Below, in pieces: positions 10,033-18,422 of a DNA stretch of 64,000 bases. A program made the position numbers and the translations under genes. The DNA is from an uncultured Clostridia bacterium (lineage in GTDB: Bacteria; Bacillota; Clostridia; Christensenellales; Borkfalkiaceae), in the NCBI GenBank assembly GCA_958419945.1, contig CATZIC010000001.1:1-64000 (forward strand), in the 5' to 3' direction. The notes beneath the pieces are model-generated. The model was given only the letters and a program-made list of their open reading frames with translations. It ran no database searches and was not told the origin of the DNA. How positions within the stretch are numbered: the stretch's first letter is position 1; every line of letters begins with the position of its first letter.

Positions 10033-10074
10033 GGGCTGACGAAAATTTTTAACTTTCGTCAGCCCAATTTTTTT
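10033..10074 (+). terminator. Rho-independent terminator of the giant gene
   Basis: GGGCTGACGAAA pairs perfectly with TTTCGTCAGCCC (12 bp), followed by AA and seven T. It lies 25 bases after the stop at 10008. Confidence 0.9.
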
Positions 10075-10083
10075 ATGAAGCGC

Positions 10084-10180
10084 TACCGAGAGCGCCTTCG
10101 GCGCAATGAAGTCGCTTACGCTAATGAAAAATGAAGTCGCTGCGCTAATGAAGCACGCCATTCGGCGCATGAGCACAAGG
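10084..10180 (+). repeat. Dispersed repeat D, copy 2 (double unit)
   Basis: Contains AATGAAGTCGCTTACGCTAA and then, 13 bases later, AATGAAGTCGCTGCGCTAAT. It ends in a GAGCACAAGGATTAG tail that leads into repeat A, as at 61004. Confidence 0.65.
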
Positions 10181-10203
10181 ATTAGTAATTATTTAAAAAA
10201 TGT

Positions 10204-10230
10204 CGTTAACAGGCTTATAGCGGGATTTTA
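10204..10230 (+). repeat. Palindromic repeat A, copy 2
   Basis: GTTAACAGGCTTATAGCGGG then ATTTT. It lies between repeat D and repeat B, the same order as at 61094. Confidence 0.7.
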
Positions 10231-10258
10231 AGCTTTTTCACTCGTCCTTGCCTTGGCT

Positions 10259-10296
10259 TCTGGATTGCCACGGCACTCGCGCGCCTCGCAATGACG
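10259..10296 (+). repeat. Palindromic repeat B, copy 3
   Basis: CTGGATTGCCACGG, a variable GC-rich hairpin centre, then CTCGCAATGACGG. Confidence 0.75.
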
Positions 10297-10473
10297 GTGG
10301 GGGTGCAACAAGTTTGTAGTGTGGAGTGTGGAGTTGAGGAATTTGGAGTTATTATATAAAACGTCACCGTTGGTAGTTTATGGGGCGGGCGGGAAGCGAA
10401 AGGTCGAGAAATTTGTGAGTTTGTGAGGGCTGTGGAAGTATAGGGGGTGGCGTTCTTTGTAATGCTCACGTTT

Positions 10474-10510
10474 CCTGGATTGCCGCGGCGCTACGCGCCT
10501 CGCAATAACG
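10474..10510 (+). repeat. Palindromic repeat B, copy 4
   Basis: CTGGATTGCCGCGGCGC, TACGC, then GCCTCGCAATAACG. A near-consensus copy with one substitution in the right end. Confidence 0.7.
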
Positions 10511-10538
10511 ATAGCGGGTACAAAAGTATTATTAGAAA

Positions 10539-10578
10539 TATCCCCGCTCTTTTGCCAAACAGCAAAAGAGCGGGGATA
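10539..10578. repeat. 17-bp perfect inverted repeat
   Basis: TATCCCCGCTCTTTTGC at 10539-10555, the loop CAAACA, and its exact complement at 10562-10578. There is no T-run on either side, so it is not a standard terminator. It lies beyond the rseP-side terminator, and its role is unknown. Confidence 0.7.
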
Positions 10579-10590
10579 TAAAGGCTTTAC

Positions 10591-10631
10591 AAAAAAACGT
10601 ATCCCCCGCCGAAGAATTCGGAAGAGGATAC
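10591..10631 (-). terminator. Rho-independent terminator of the rseP end
   Basis: On the minus strand GTATCC and CCGAA arms pair with TTCGG and GGATAC around an internal bulge, followed by G and seven T. It lies about 75 bases after the stop of the gene at 10707-12284. Confidence 0.7.
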
Positions 10632-10680
10632 AATCCCTCAGGCACATTCGTGCCAGCTCCCTTTACACAAAGGAGCCGAA
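10630..10680 (+). repeat. Palindromic repeat C, copy
   Basis: ACAATCCCTCA, GGCACATTCGTGCC hairpin, AGCTCCCTTTACACAAAGGA, then GCC. The most complete copy of the family. It overlaps the end of the terminator stem. Confidence 0.75.
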
Positions 10681-10706
10681 TGCGGATTTAAAGATATTAT
10701 AGTTAC

Positions 10707-12284
10707 TTAAAACAGTTTCAGGACGTCGACGAGGATTGCGAAAAGTAAAAGTGCAATTAGGCCTACGAAGTGGATCATGCCTTCCACGTTGCGGTTTATG
10801 GGTTTTTTGCGAATCCATTCGATAAGCACGAAAACCGCTCTTGCGCCGTCGAGGGCGGGGATAGGAAGAAGGTTGAAAATTGCAATCGACAGTCCTATCA
10901 TGGAAGCGATATTTAAAACGTACTTAAAGCCGAGTGAAACGTACTGTGTGGTCAAGCTTATGGTTCCGACCGGGCCGCTTACCGAAGTAATGGCCAATCT
11001 GCCGGTTAAAAGGTACCAAAAGGATTTAAGCGTGATACCGACGGTTTTAAAGGAGTACACGACGGCTTTGCCGATGCCTTCGAAGAATCCGAAGCGCACG
11101 TTTTCGCTGGAAATTTGGTAGGATAAAGCTTCTTCGTCTTTAATACCGAAAGCGGCAAGCACGGCCTTTTTGTCCGTCTTATCCACAGCGTCGAAGCCGA
11201 GCGGTGCGGTAAGGGTTACCAAGTCGTTGTTCTCGTCCTCGTCCTCGCCGTCGGGAACGATTAAAGTAACGGTTTCCCCTGCTTTAAGGGTTTTTAGGCC
11301 GTTATACAGGTCGTCAAGGGTGTAAATCCTCGTGCAGTCTGCGTTATTTTCGCTGTCCTTAAAGCGGAAAACGTAGTTGCCGTTTTTTAAAGGACAGTTT
11401 TCTTCGGTGGAAAGTTTTAATACGGATGCAACGCCCAAGCCTTTCAATGCGGGGTAAACGTCAGACATGTTCTCGATAGTTACGTCGGCGCGGAGTGCCA
11501 CGGTTTTGGTTTCACGGCTGCCGTCCTCGTGTTGGACGGTTACGCTTACCAAATCCCCTTTCTTTTTGCCGTTTAAGGCATCGGCAAGGTCGGTGGTAAA
11601 GTACAGGAATTTGCCGTCGATTTCCAAAATTATATCCTTATCCTTCAGGGACATTTCCGCCTCGGTAAGGGTATCGGTTTTAGCGACTTCGTACGCCATG
11701 AATCCGAAATGGCCGTATGCCGTGAAGTACACCATTACTATAAGGACTGCTACGACAAAGTTGAAGGTTGCGCCCGCTAAAAGGACCAGAATCCTTTGCC
11801 ACGGCTTTTTATTGTTAAATGCGTCCTTGGAAAGGGTTTTTGTCGGAGTTTTCGATGTATCTTCTTGCGATTTGTCGGGGTCGGGGTTTTCGGTGGATTC
11901 CGAATTGTAATCGGTAAAAACTTCGGGATTATCGGTTTCCGTTTGGGGTTGCACGTCGGAAGCTTCCGCCCCGTTTAATGCTTTTTTCGCATCTTTTTCC
12001 TGCTTTTTCCGAATTGTTTCGTCGTCCTCGTCTTCCCCCTCGAAGGCGCAGAAACCGCCCAAAGGAAAGATCCTTATGGAGAAAACCTCTCCGTCCTTTT
12101 TTGTCTTTTTGAATATCGCAGGGCCCATGCCGATTGCGAATTCTTTTATTTTGAATTTTAACAGTTTTCCGACGATGTAATGCCCGAACTCGTGCACCGT
12201 AATCGTTGCAAGCAGAATGAGTAGCGCAACGATTACGGACAGCACCGTTTTAAGCACCGCCGGTACCAATAAAGATTGTAACAT
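10707..12284 (-). CDS. rseP: RIP-type site-2 zinc metalloprotease
   Basis: 525 aa, an intramembrane protease that cuts membrane-bound substrates such as anti-sigma factors or signal-peptide remnants. HEFGH (31-35) lies in the first membrane helix and is the zinc-binding motif. The matching C-terminal motif NLLPIPALDG lies near 471-480, followed by the last helix. A PDZ-type region lies around 200-290. The start is preceded by AAGGTG. Unusual: a long charged insert (about 80-155), rich in Glu, Asp, Lys, Ser and Thr, separates the first helix from the rest, and a second acidic loop (DGEDEDENND) lies in the PDZ half. Family members are usually 340-450 aa. It is the last gene after dxr, 25 bases downstream, as in many bacteria. 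Confidence 0.93.
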   Translation of the reverse strand: MLQSLLVPAVLKTVLSVIVALLILLATITVHEFGHYIVGKLLKFKIKEFAIGMGPAIFKKTKKDGEVFSIRIFPLGGFCAFEGEDEDDETIRKKQEKDAKKALNGAEASDVQPQTETDNPEVFTDYNSESTENPDPDKSQEDTSKTPTKTLSKDAFNNKKPWQRILVLLAGATFNFVVAVLIVMVYFTAYGHFGFMAYEVAKTDTLTEAEMSLKDKDIILEIDGKFLYFTTDLADALNGKKKGDLVSVTVQHEDGSRETKTVALRADVTIENMSDVYPALKGLGVASVLKLSTEENCPLKNGNYVFRFKDSENNADCTRIYTLDDLYNGLKTLKAGETVTLIVPDGEDEDENNDLVTLTAPLGFDAVDKTDKKAVLAAFGIKDEEALSYQISSENVRFGFFEGIGKAVVYSFKTVGITLKSFWYLLTGRLAITSVSGPVGTISLTTQYVSLGFKYVLNIASMIGLSIAIFNLLPIPALDGARAVFVLIEWIRKKPINRNVEGMIHFVGLIALLLFAILVDVLKLF

Positions 12285-12309
12285 GTAACACCTTAAGTGA
12301 TGATTTTTA

Positions 12310-13452
12310 TTATAAAAGTGCCGATAAGCGGCTTATAGCCCGACTTCTTGCCATTCGGTCGGTTTCCACAACCGAATTATAGTCGACGGTTTTTTCTATA
12401 GTAGAATCTAAAGCATCCGCCAAAAAACTGTAGATATCGGTAAACTTTATTTTGCCTTGCAAGAAGGCGTTTACAGCGATTTCGTTTGCGGCGGAAATGG
12501 CGCAGGGATAGTTGTTGCCTTTTATTATCGCCTGCTTTACAAGGGAAAAACAGGGGTATCTTTTATCGTCTATTTTCTCGAAAGTCAAGGACTTACCGCA
12601 TAAATCCAAACGGTCAAGGCCTAAATTCAGCCTTTCGGGATAATTTAGCGCAAGGGCTATGGGGATTTTCATATCGGGAACAGCCATTTGGGAAATTACG
12701 GAGCCGTCCTGAAATTCAACCATGGAATGTATTATGCTTTGGCGGTGCAAAAGCACGTCTATCTTGCTAACGTCGCAGTTAAAAAGCCATTTTGCTTCGG
12801 CGACTTCGAAACCCTTATTTACCATAGTGGCACAGTCAACCGTGATTTTTGCACCCATTTGCCAATTTGGATGGTTTAGCGCTTCTTTTGCGGTTACCTT
12901 ATCGAGATTTTCCAAAGGAAGGTCCCGAAAAGCGCCGCCTGATGCGGTGATTATGAGTTTTTCAAAGGGCTTTTTTCTGTCAAGCCCGAGGGCCTGCCAT
13001 ATTGCGGAATGTTCGCTGTCGACGGGGATAAGGTTTACACCCTGCTTTTCGGCAAGAGCGGTAACAACCTCTCCACCCGCGACCAAAGCCTCCTTGTTGG
13101 CGATTGCGACGTCGGTTTTGTTTTGGATTGCGGCAACCACCGCAGAAAAGCCCGCAAAGCCCATTACCGCTACAAACACCAAATCCGCATCACAAACTGC
13201 GGCGTGCATAATGGCGTTTTCACCGTAATAAAAGGATGTATTTTCCGGAACGGTTGTGACTTTCCTTGCGTATTCCGCATCGGATAAAACGGCGATATCG
13301 GGCTTATAGCGCCACATTTGCGCTTCGATCCCCTTATAATCACGGTTTGCCGCTATAGCCGTTATTTTAAATTTTTCGGGAAAGCGGTCTACGATTTCAA
13401 GCACTTGCTTGCCGATAGAACCGGTGCTTCCGATAAGCGCAATTTTCTTCAT
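12310..13452 (-). CDS. dxr: 1-deoxy-D-xylulose 5-phosphate reductoisomerase
   Basis: 380 aa, normal length. Converts DXP to 2-C-methyl-D-erythritol 4-phosphate with NADPH, in the cytoplasmic MEP isoprenoid pathway. The NADP-binding loop GSTGSIG is at 8-14. The metal and substrate motif PVDSEHSAIWQ and the ASGGAFRD loop are visible. The last codons (about 12310-12348) coincide with a copy of palindromic repeat A, so the terminal residues SRAISRLSALL are partly repeat-encoded. The gene sits between cdsA and rseP. Its product feeds the prenyl diphosphates that uppS, two genes upstream, elongates. Confidence 0.96.
   Translation of the reverse strand: MKKIALIGSTGSIGKQVLEIVDRFPEKFKITAIAANRDYKGIEAQMWRYKPDIAVLSDAEYARKVTTVPENTSFYYGENAIMHAAVCDADLVFVAVMGFAGFSAVVAAIQNKTDVAIANKEALVAGGEVVTALAEKQGVNLIPVDSEHSAIWQALGLDRKKPFEKLIITASGGAFRDLPLENLDKVTAKEALNHPNWQMGAKITVDCATMVNKGFEVAEAKWLFNCDVSKIDVLLHRQSIIHSMVEFQDGSVISQMAVPDMKIPIALALNYPERLNLGLDRLDLCGKSLTFEKIDDKRYPCFSLVKQAIIKGNNYPCAISAANEIAVNAFLQGKIKFTDIYSFLADALDSTIEKTVDYNSVVETDRMARSRAISRLSALL
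12322..12348 (+). repeat. Palindromic repeat A, copy inside the dxr 3' end
   Basis: CGATAAGCGGCTTATAGCCC then GACTTCTT, read on the plus strand. It overlaps the last 10-12 codons of dxr, which is encoded on the minus strand. Confidence 0.65.
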
Positions 13453-13513
13453 AATTATAATCTATTTTAATTTGCGGCGGAATATGTAAATACTTATCCT
13501 AATACGTAAATAT

Positions 13514-14344
13514 CTATCCTATAAACGAGAACACAAGGTATATAAACGACGCACAAATCATATTGCCGTCGATTCGGTCAAGCATTCCGCCGTGGCCGGG
13601 TAAAAGTTTGCCCATGTCTTTAATTTCAAGTTTGCGTTTTATCGCGCCTTCCACTAAATCACCGAGCTCTGTAAACAGTGCACCGAAAAGACCTATCAAT
13701 AAAAACAGAACGATTTCCGCACCGACGTTTTCGGTTACACTGCCTTTTGCGTGCACGAGCCAAAAAAGTATTGACACTGCCATTCCGCCCAAAAGTCCGC
13801 CTATAGCACCGCTAATGCGCTTTTTTGGGCTTACCTTTTCGCAAAGTTTGGGACCTTTGAAAAGGGAGCCGACGATGTACGCCAAGGCGTCCGCCACCGG
13901 GGAAATTATGAATATAAGCATAAGTGCCACGAAGGAATTACTTTCAAGCGTGTTGCAAAGAAGCATTGGAATTAGTAGCCCCGTGGGGTAAAAGAGTGCG
14001 AAAAAGGCGCAAGAAATTTTTTCGATAGTAACCTTTTCGAACTCGAAAACCATTGCGAGAAGCAGCAGTATGCATGCGCACATACATACGACGGCAACCG
14101 CTTGCACGCCGAAAAACACGTATACCGGGGTTACGGTCAAAGAAAACGCAAATATTACGCATTTTTGAAAATTTGTAATCCTGTCCTTGAGCGCCCTTAT
14201 CATTTCATACGAGCCGACGACGGCAAATGCATAAAACAAGATATTCATTAGCCGTATATCTACTAACTCTCTTAGCAGAAACGAGCCGACTACGACCGCT
14301 ATGATAAAAACGCTGGTACCAAGTCTTATCAAGAAATTTTTCAT
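13514..14344 (-). CDS. cdsA: Phosphatidate cytidylyltransferase
   Basis: 276 aa. Makes CDP-diacylglycerol from phosphatidate and CTP, an integral membrane step of phospholipid synthesis. I set the start at the ATG at 14344, which has AAGGTG 6 bases upstream; a TTG five codons earlier overlaps that site and is less likely. About eight hydrophobic segments are visible. The C-terminal signature is clear: ELGDLVEGAIKRKLEIKDMG followed by PGHGGMLDRIDG. It lies between uppS and dxr, the usual arrangement in Bacillota. Confidence 0.95.
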   Translation of the reverse strand: MKNFLIRLGTSVFIIAVVVGSFLLRELVDIRLMNILFYAFAVVGSYEMIRALKDRITNFQKCVIFAFSLTVTPVYVFFGVQAVAVVCMCACILLLLAMVFEFEKVTIEKISCAFFALFYPTGLLIPMLLCNTLESNSFVALMLIFIISPVADALAYIVGSLFKGPKLCEKVSPKKRISGAIGGLLGGMAVSILFWLVHAKGSVTENVGAEIVLFLLIGLFGALFTELGDLVEGAIKRKLEIKDMGKLLPGHGGMLDRIDGNMICASFIYLVFSFIG

Positions 14345-14373
14345 TTTTTCACCTTGCAAACGGAAGATCTTCG

Positions 14374-15057
14374 TTAGTTTGCTATTCCGCCGTATCGACG
14401 GTTTCTTCCTTCAAACCACCGGATTGCTTCGTCTAAGTCGCTTGGCTTGAAATCCGGCCATAATACGTCGGTAAAATACAGTTCGGTATAAGCGGTCTGC
14501 CAAAGCATAAAATTGCTTAGGCGCTTTTCGCCTCCCGTCCTTATTACCATATCCACGGGCGGAAGGGTTTTGGTGTAAAGTTCCGCCTCTAAGTCTTTTT
14601 CTGTGGGACTTAGTATCCCCTTATCTACAAGGCCACGAAAGGCGTGCAGAATATCGGCTTTTCCGCCGTAATTAAATAATATGTTTACCGTTTTACCGTT
14701 ATCTTTGGTTTTTTCTATAGCGTCTAAAATAACCTTTCTGCGTTTTTCCGAAAGCGGGGACAGATCTCCCGAAACCATAAGCCTTATATCGTTCTTCATA
14801 AGATATGGCAGATTCCTTTTTAAAAGAACCATAAGAAGGGAAAGTATGCCGCTTACCTCGGCCTTGGGCCTCGACCAATTTTCCGTAGAAAAAGCATAAA
14901 AGGACAGAACGGTCGCACCTTTTTGAAAAGCGTAAGGAACTATTTTTTCCATTGCAGTTGCCCCCGCTTTATGCCCGTTTAAGCGAGGCTGTCCTTTCGC
15001 CGTCGCCCAGCGCCCGTTTCCGTCCATGATAAACGCTACGTGTTTTAAACCGCCCAT
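14374..15057 (-). CDS. uppS: Isoprenyl (undecaprenyl) diphosphate synthase
   Basis: 227 aa cis-prenyltransferase. It condenses isopentenyl diphosphate onto farnesyl diphosphate to make the lipid carrier for peptidoglycan and other wall polymers. The N-terminal MDGNGRWA (11-18) carries the catalytic Asp12. HKAGA, RTGGEKRLSNFMLWQ and the final FTDVLWPDF complete the family pattern. The start overlaps the stop of frr by one base (TAATG), so translation is probably coupled. The gene order frr-uppS-cdsA-dxr-rseP is conserved in Bacillota. Confidence 0.96.
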   Translation of the reverse strand: MGGLKHVAFIMDGNGRWATAKGQPRLNGHKAGATAMEKIVPYAFQKGATVLSFYAFSTENWSRPKAEVSGILSLLMVLLKRNLPYLMKNDIRLMVSGDLSPLSEKRRKVILDAIEKTKDNGKTVNILFNYGGKADILHAFRGLVDKGILSPTEKDLEAELYTKTLPPVDMVIRTGGEKRLSNFMLWQTAYTELYFTDVLWPDFKPSDLDEAIRWFEGRNRRYGGIAN

Positions 15058-15632
15058 TAAACGGTCATCACGTCCTTTTCTTTTTCGGTCTGTAATTTGT
15101 CGATACGCTCAACCGCATCGTTTACGGTATCGTTTACTTCCTTTTCAAACGAAGTGTATTCGTCTTCAGATATCTCTTTGGAAGTTTTCATCTTTTTAAG
15201 GGTATCCAAAACGTCTCTACGGATGTTTCTTACGGCGACTTTAGCGTCTTCACCCATTTTTCTTACCTGTTTACTGATTTCTTTACGTCTTTCTTCGGTA
15301 AGGTCGGGGAATACGAGTCTTATTACGGTACCGTCGTTAGTGGGCGTGATGCCGACGTTGGAGCCTAAAATGGCCTTTTCCACGTTTTTGAGCATGCTTT
15401 TATCCCACGGCGCTATAACGAGGCATTTACCTTCCTGCACGGAAATATTGCTCATTTGCGCAACGGGGGTGGGCTGTCCATAAAAGTCTACCATAACTTT
15501 GTCAAGCACGTGGGGATTTGCCCTGCCGAGCCTAATTTGTATATATGATTCCTTTAATACGCTGATGGTTTTGCTTGTTTTATCTTCGCATTCAAGTAAA
15601 ATCATCTCGATTTGTTCCATATCAGCTGCCAT
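15057..15632 (-). CDS. frr: Ribosome recycling factor
   Basis: 191 aa, close to the usual 185. With EF-G it splits the post-termination ribosome. Typical motifs are LGRANPHVLDKVMVDFYG, the APWDKSMLKNVEKAI segment and RKMGEDAKVAVRNIRRD. The extreme N-terminus, MAADMEQIEMI, is a little longer than usual. GAGAGGA precedes the ATG at 15632. The gene follows pyrH by 95 bases and overlaps uppS by one base. Confidence 0.97.
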   Translation of the reverse strand: MAADMEQIEMILLECEDKTSKTISVLKESYIQIRLGRANPHVLDKVMVDFYGQPTPVAQMSNISVQEGKCLVIAPWDKSMLKNVEKAILGSNVGITPTNDGTVIRLVFPDLTEERRKEISKQVRKMGEDAKVAVRNIRRDVLDTLKKMKTSKEISEDEYTSFEKEVNDTVNDAVERIDKLQTEKEKDVMTV

Positions 15633-15727
15633 AATATATTCCTCTCTTTCTCATAATTTTTAACAATTTGTCTTTATTTTAACCGCTTATTAAGCCGACA
15701 AAAAGTGGCTTTTACAACACTCGGCGG

Positions 15728-16426
15728 TTATTTTATCCAAGTGCCGAGTTTTTCACCCGAAACCGCACGGACGATTGAGTCTTCCTCTAATAAAAAGCAT
15801 AGAACGGGTATGGAGTTTTCCATACACATGGTTATTGCGGTCATATCCATTGCCTTTAAGCCTTTTTGGATAAATTCCATATAGGAAATTTCGTCGTACT
15901 TTACTGCCGTGGGGTCAAGCTTCGGATCGCCGGAATACACGCCGTCCACGTTTTTGGCAAGTAAAATTACGTCCGCACCTATTTCCGCCGCACGAAGGGC
16001 TGCCGCCGTATCGGTGGAAAAATAAGGACTACCCGTTCCGCCCGCGAAAATTACGATATAACCTTTTTCAAGGTAGTGAAGGGCACGGGGCTTGGTGTAG
16101 AGTTCTGCAATTTTGTTCATTTCAACGGAAGTTAACACCACCGCTTTTGCGCCTTTTTGGCTTAGTGCATCCGCTAAGCACAGGGAGTTTATAACCGTTG
16201 CAAGCATGCCCATTTGGTCTGCAACGGTCCTATCCATATCGGCGCCTTGCCTTCCGCGCCAAATGTTACCGGCACCGATAACCAAAGACACCTGAACGCC
16301 GGATTTTTGAAGGGTAATAAGTTCATCCGAAACCTTACCCAAAAAATCCCTGTCGTAGCCGAAGCCCTTGTCTTTTGCGAGAGCTTCTCCGCTTAATTTT
16401 AACAAAATTTTATTAAACTTGGCCAT
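15728..16426 (-). CDS. pyrH: UMP kinase
   Basis: 232 aa hexameric bacterial UMP kinase of the amino-acid kinase fold. It phosphorylates UMP to UDP for pyrimidine nucleotide synthesis. KLSGEAL at the N-terminus, GAGNIWRG, ADQMGMLATVINSLCLADAL, GGTGSPYFSTDTAA and VDGVYSGDPK are all present. AAGGATAAAT precedes the ATG. A terminator-like hairpin and a repeat A copy separate it from tsf. No strong promoter was seen in the 140-base gap, so it may depend on read-through or a weak local promoter. Confidence 0.96.
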   Translation of the reverse strand: MAKFNKILLKLSGEALAKDKGFGYDRDFLGKVSDELITLQKSGVQVSLVIGAGNIWRGRQGADMDRTVADQMGMLATVINSLCLADALSQKGAKAVVLTSVEMNKIAELYTKPRALHYLEKGYIVIFAGGTGSPYFSTDTAAALRAAEIGADVILLAKNVDGVYSGDPKLDPTAVKYDEISYMEFIQKGLKAMDMTAITMCMENSIPVLCFLLEEDSIVRAVSGEKLGTWIK

Positions 16427-16490
16427 ATTTATCCTTATAAGTTACTATATCAGTGGGTTCGCCAAACGCCGAATTTTGTAGGCAAATTTA

Positions 16491-16518
16491 GCGATAACGG
16501 GCTTATAGCCCGACTTTT
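16491..16518 (+). repeat. Palindromic repeat A, consensus copy
   Basis: GCGATAACGGGCTTATAGCC then CGACTTTTT. It sits between tsf and pyrH, next to the terminator hairpin, with the reading direction opposite to the genes. Confidence 0.8.
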
Positions 16519-16519
16519 T

Positions 16520-16556
16520 AAAAAAGAGGAAACAGATATTGTGTTTCCTCTTTTTT
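16520..16556. terminator. Bidirectional terminator after tsf
   Basis: AAAAAAGAGGAAACA, the loop GATATTG, then the exact complement TGTTTCCTCTTTTTT. This is a 15-bp stem with A and T tracts on both sides, 8 bases after the tsf stop. It would end or attenuate the rpsB-tsf transcript before pyrH. Confidence 0.85.
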
Positions 16557-16563
16557 GCGAAAA

Positions 16564-17223
16564 TTATTTCTTCATTGCTTCGACTTGGGCTGCTACTTCG
16601 TCGGCAAGGTTATCACTCTTTTTCTGTAAACCTTCACCCATTTCGTAACGGACAAATCTTCTTATCGCAATCTTTTCGCCTATCGTAGCGGTTGCTTCGA
16701 TAACGAGTTGTTCGATTGTCTTAGAAGGATCTTTAACGAACTTCTGGTTTAAAAGACAGTTGTCGTCATAGAAACTTTTAATTCTGCCTTCTACCATCTT
16801 TTCAACGATAGCGGCGGGTTTGCCTTCTTCAAGTGCCTGAGCCTTTAAGACTGCTTTTTCTCTTTCCAAAACGTCCGTGGGAACGTCATCTTTGGTAAGA
16901 TAGGAAGGGTTAGCTGCTGCAATGTGTAAGCAGATGTCGTGAGACAAGTTTTTGAACTGATCGCCACGAGCAACGAAGTCGGTTTCGCAGTTGAGCTCTA
17001 ATAAAACGCCGATCTTTCCGCCCATGTGAATATAACTGTCAACGATACCTTCGGCTGCAATACGGCCTGCTTTTTTAGCCGCTTTTGCCATGCCTTTTTC
17101 TCTTAAGTAGTCTATAGCCTTTTCCATGTCGCCGTTGGTTTCTGTAAGAGCGTTCTTACAATCCATCATACCGCAACCGGTTCTTTCTCTCAATGCTTTA
17201 ACGTCTTGTGCTGTAAAACTCAT
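16564..17223 (-). CDS. tsf: Elongation factor Ts
   Basis: 219 aa, nucleotide exchange factor for EF-Tu. I set the start at MSFTAQDVK (17223), with AAGGAG 8 bases upstream; an in-frame ATG 11 codons earlier lacks a site. Hallmarks are [16 protein letters not shown], the [12 protein letters not shown] loop and [13 protein letters not shown]. The length matches the short form of EF-Ts. It follows rpsB by 36 bases in the standard rpsB-tsf pair. Confidence 0.96.
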   Translation of the reverse strand: MSFTAQDVKALRERTGCGMMDCKNALTETNGDMEKAIDYLREKGMAKAAKKAGRIAAEGIVDSYIHMGGKIGVLLELNCETDFVARGDQFKNLSHDICLHIAAANPSYLTKDDVPTDVLEREKAVLKAQALEEGKPAAIVEKMVEGRIKSFYDDNCLLNQKFVKDPSKTIEQLVIEATATIGEKIAIRRFVRYEMGEGLQKKSDNLADEVAAQVEAMKK

Positions 17224-17259
17224 AATAATCTCCTTATATAAAGTGTTGAGCGCCAAAGA

Positions 17260-18090
17260 TTATTCGGCAGTAGTTTCTGTCTGAGCGGTTTCGGTAGCTT
17301 CCGCATTTTCAGAAGTAGCTTCGGTTTCAGAAGCTTCTGCTGTAGCAGTGGTTTCGGACTGTGCACGAAGTTTTGCCGCCTGTTCTCTCATAGCGATAAC
17401 GGCGTCTTCACCCTGTTTGCCTTCGATAACTGCGTCTGCAATTACGGAAGTGATTAACTTAACTGCCTTAATTGCGTCGTCATTTGCGGAAATAACGTAA
17501 TCGATAAGGTCGGGATCGCAGTTGGTATCGGTGATAGCAACAACGGGAATGTTAAGTTTATTTGCTTCTTTTACAGCAATATCCTCGCAAGAAGGGTCAA
17601 CGACGAACATGATGTCGGGGAGTTGACGCATTTCTCTTATACCGCCGAGGTTTTGGTTAAGTTTTTCACGTTCCTGTTTTAAAGCGAGAACTTCTTTCTT
17701 GGGAAGAAGATCGAATTCGCCCATTTTTTCCATTTGGTCGAGCTTGTTTAATCTTTCGATTCTGGAACGAATGGTTTTGAAGTTGGTAAGCGTACCGCCA
17801 AGCCAACGATAATTTACGTAAAACATACCGCAACGTTCAGCTTCCTGCTGAATGGCTTCCTGAGCCTGACGTTTGGTACCTACGAACAATACGGTTTTGT
17901 TTTCCTTAACCGCGTCGGCAACGAATCTGTAAGCATCTTCGATAAGTTTTAAAGTGATCTGCAAATCGATAATATGAATACCGTTTCTGCTGCCGTAGAT
18001 GTACTTCTTCATCTTGGGGTTCCATCTTCTCGTCTGGTGTCCGAAATGAACGCCGGCTTCGAGAAGTTGCTTCATAGTTGTAACTTCCAT
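17260..18090 (-). CDS. rpsB: 30S ribosomal protein S2
   Basis: 276 aa. Binds the 30S head-body junction and is needed to recruit S1-like functions. [41 protein letters not shown] and [16 protein letters not shown] are typical. The core ends near residue 240. A tail of about 35 residues made only of Thr, Ala, Glu and Ser follows and is probably disordered. GGAGGT lies 9 bases before the ATG. It is transcribed from the promoter at 18219-18247 through a leader of about 120 bases that can fold. Confidence 0.97.
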   Translation of the reverse strand: MEVTTMKQLLEAGVHFGHQTRRWNPKMKKYIYGSRNGIHIIDLQITLKLIEDAYRFVADAVKENKTVLFVGTKRQAQEAIQQEAERCGMFYVNYRWLGGTLTNFKTIRSRIERLNKLDQMEKMGEFDLLPKKEVLALKQEREKLNQNLGGIREMRQLPDIMFVVDPSCEDIAVKEANKLNIPVVAITDTNCDPDLIDYVISANDDAIKAVKLITSVIADAVIEGKQGEDAVIAMREQAAKLRAQSETTATAEASETEATSENAEATETAQTETTAE

Positions 18091-18133
18091 AAAAATATAC
18101 CTCCGTTAATCCTCCCCGAAGTCCTTTTTAATA

Positions 18134-18186
18134 GCGGCGTGATGGGCTTTTTAGATAAAGTTTTTTTTAAAGCCACGGTGTGCCGC
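18134..18186 (-). promoter_or_regulatory. Structured leader of rpsB (candidate S2 autoregulatory element)
   Basis: On the minus strand, GCGGC pairs with GCCGC to close an internal loop (ACACCGT opposite CATCAC), and GGCTTT pairs with AAAGCC inside it. It lies entirely between the rpsB promoter and the ribosome binding site. Ribosomal-protein leaders often bind the encoded protein; that function is an inference here. Confidence 0.5.
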
Positions 18187-18218
18187 AAACTTACGGGTGT
18201 GAATTTTTTTGCTTTGCT

Positions 18219-18247
18219 ATTATAACATAGATTTTATATATTAGCAA
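18219..18247 (-). promoter_or_regulatory. Promoter of rpsB-tsf
   Basis: Minus strand: TTGCTA at 18242-18247, a 17-base spacer, TATAAT at 18219-18224. The start site would be near 18212. Confidence 0.75.
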
Positions 18248-18362
18248 TCGTTTTTTAATCAAATTTCAAATTTTTGGCATTTAGTGTTGAGTGTGGATTG
18301 TAGTAGATTTGGTTTAACTGCCGTCACTAAGAACAAAGTGAGTAGATGATTTCCTGCCTTTG

Positions 18363-18400
18363 TGTCTGGATTGCCACGTCGCTTTGCGACTCGCAATGAC
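18363..18400 (+). repeat. Palindromic repeat B, copy 5
   Basis: TCTGGATTGCCACGTCGC, TTT, then GCGACTCGCAATGACGA. Almost identical to the copy at 61143. Confidence 0.8.
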
Positions 18401-18422
18401 GAAGTGAATGCACAAAATGTGC

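Larger units (their letters stand above)
10009..10706. other. Convergent intergenic region packed with repeats
   Basis: About 700 bases between two converging genes, with no credible coding sequence. In order it holds the giant gene's terminator, repeat D, repeat A, two B copies, a 17-bp perfect hairpin, a minus-strand terminator and repeat C, listed separately. The stretch 10297-10473 shows no recognised structure. Confidence 0.75.
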
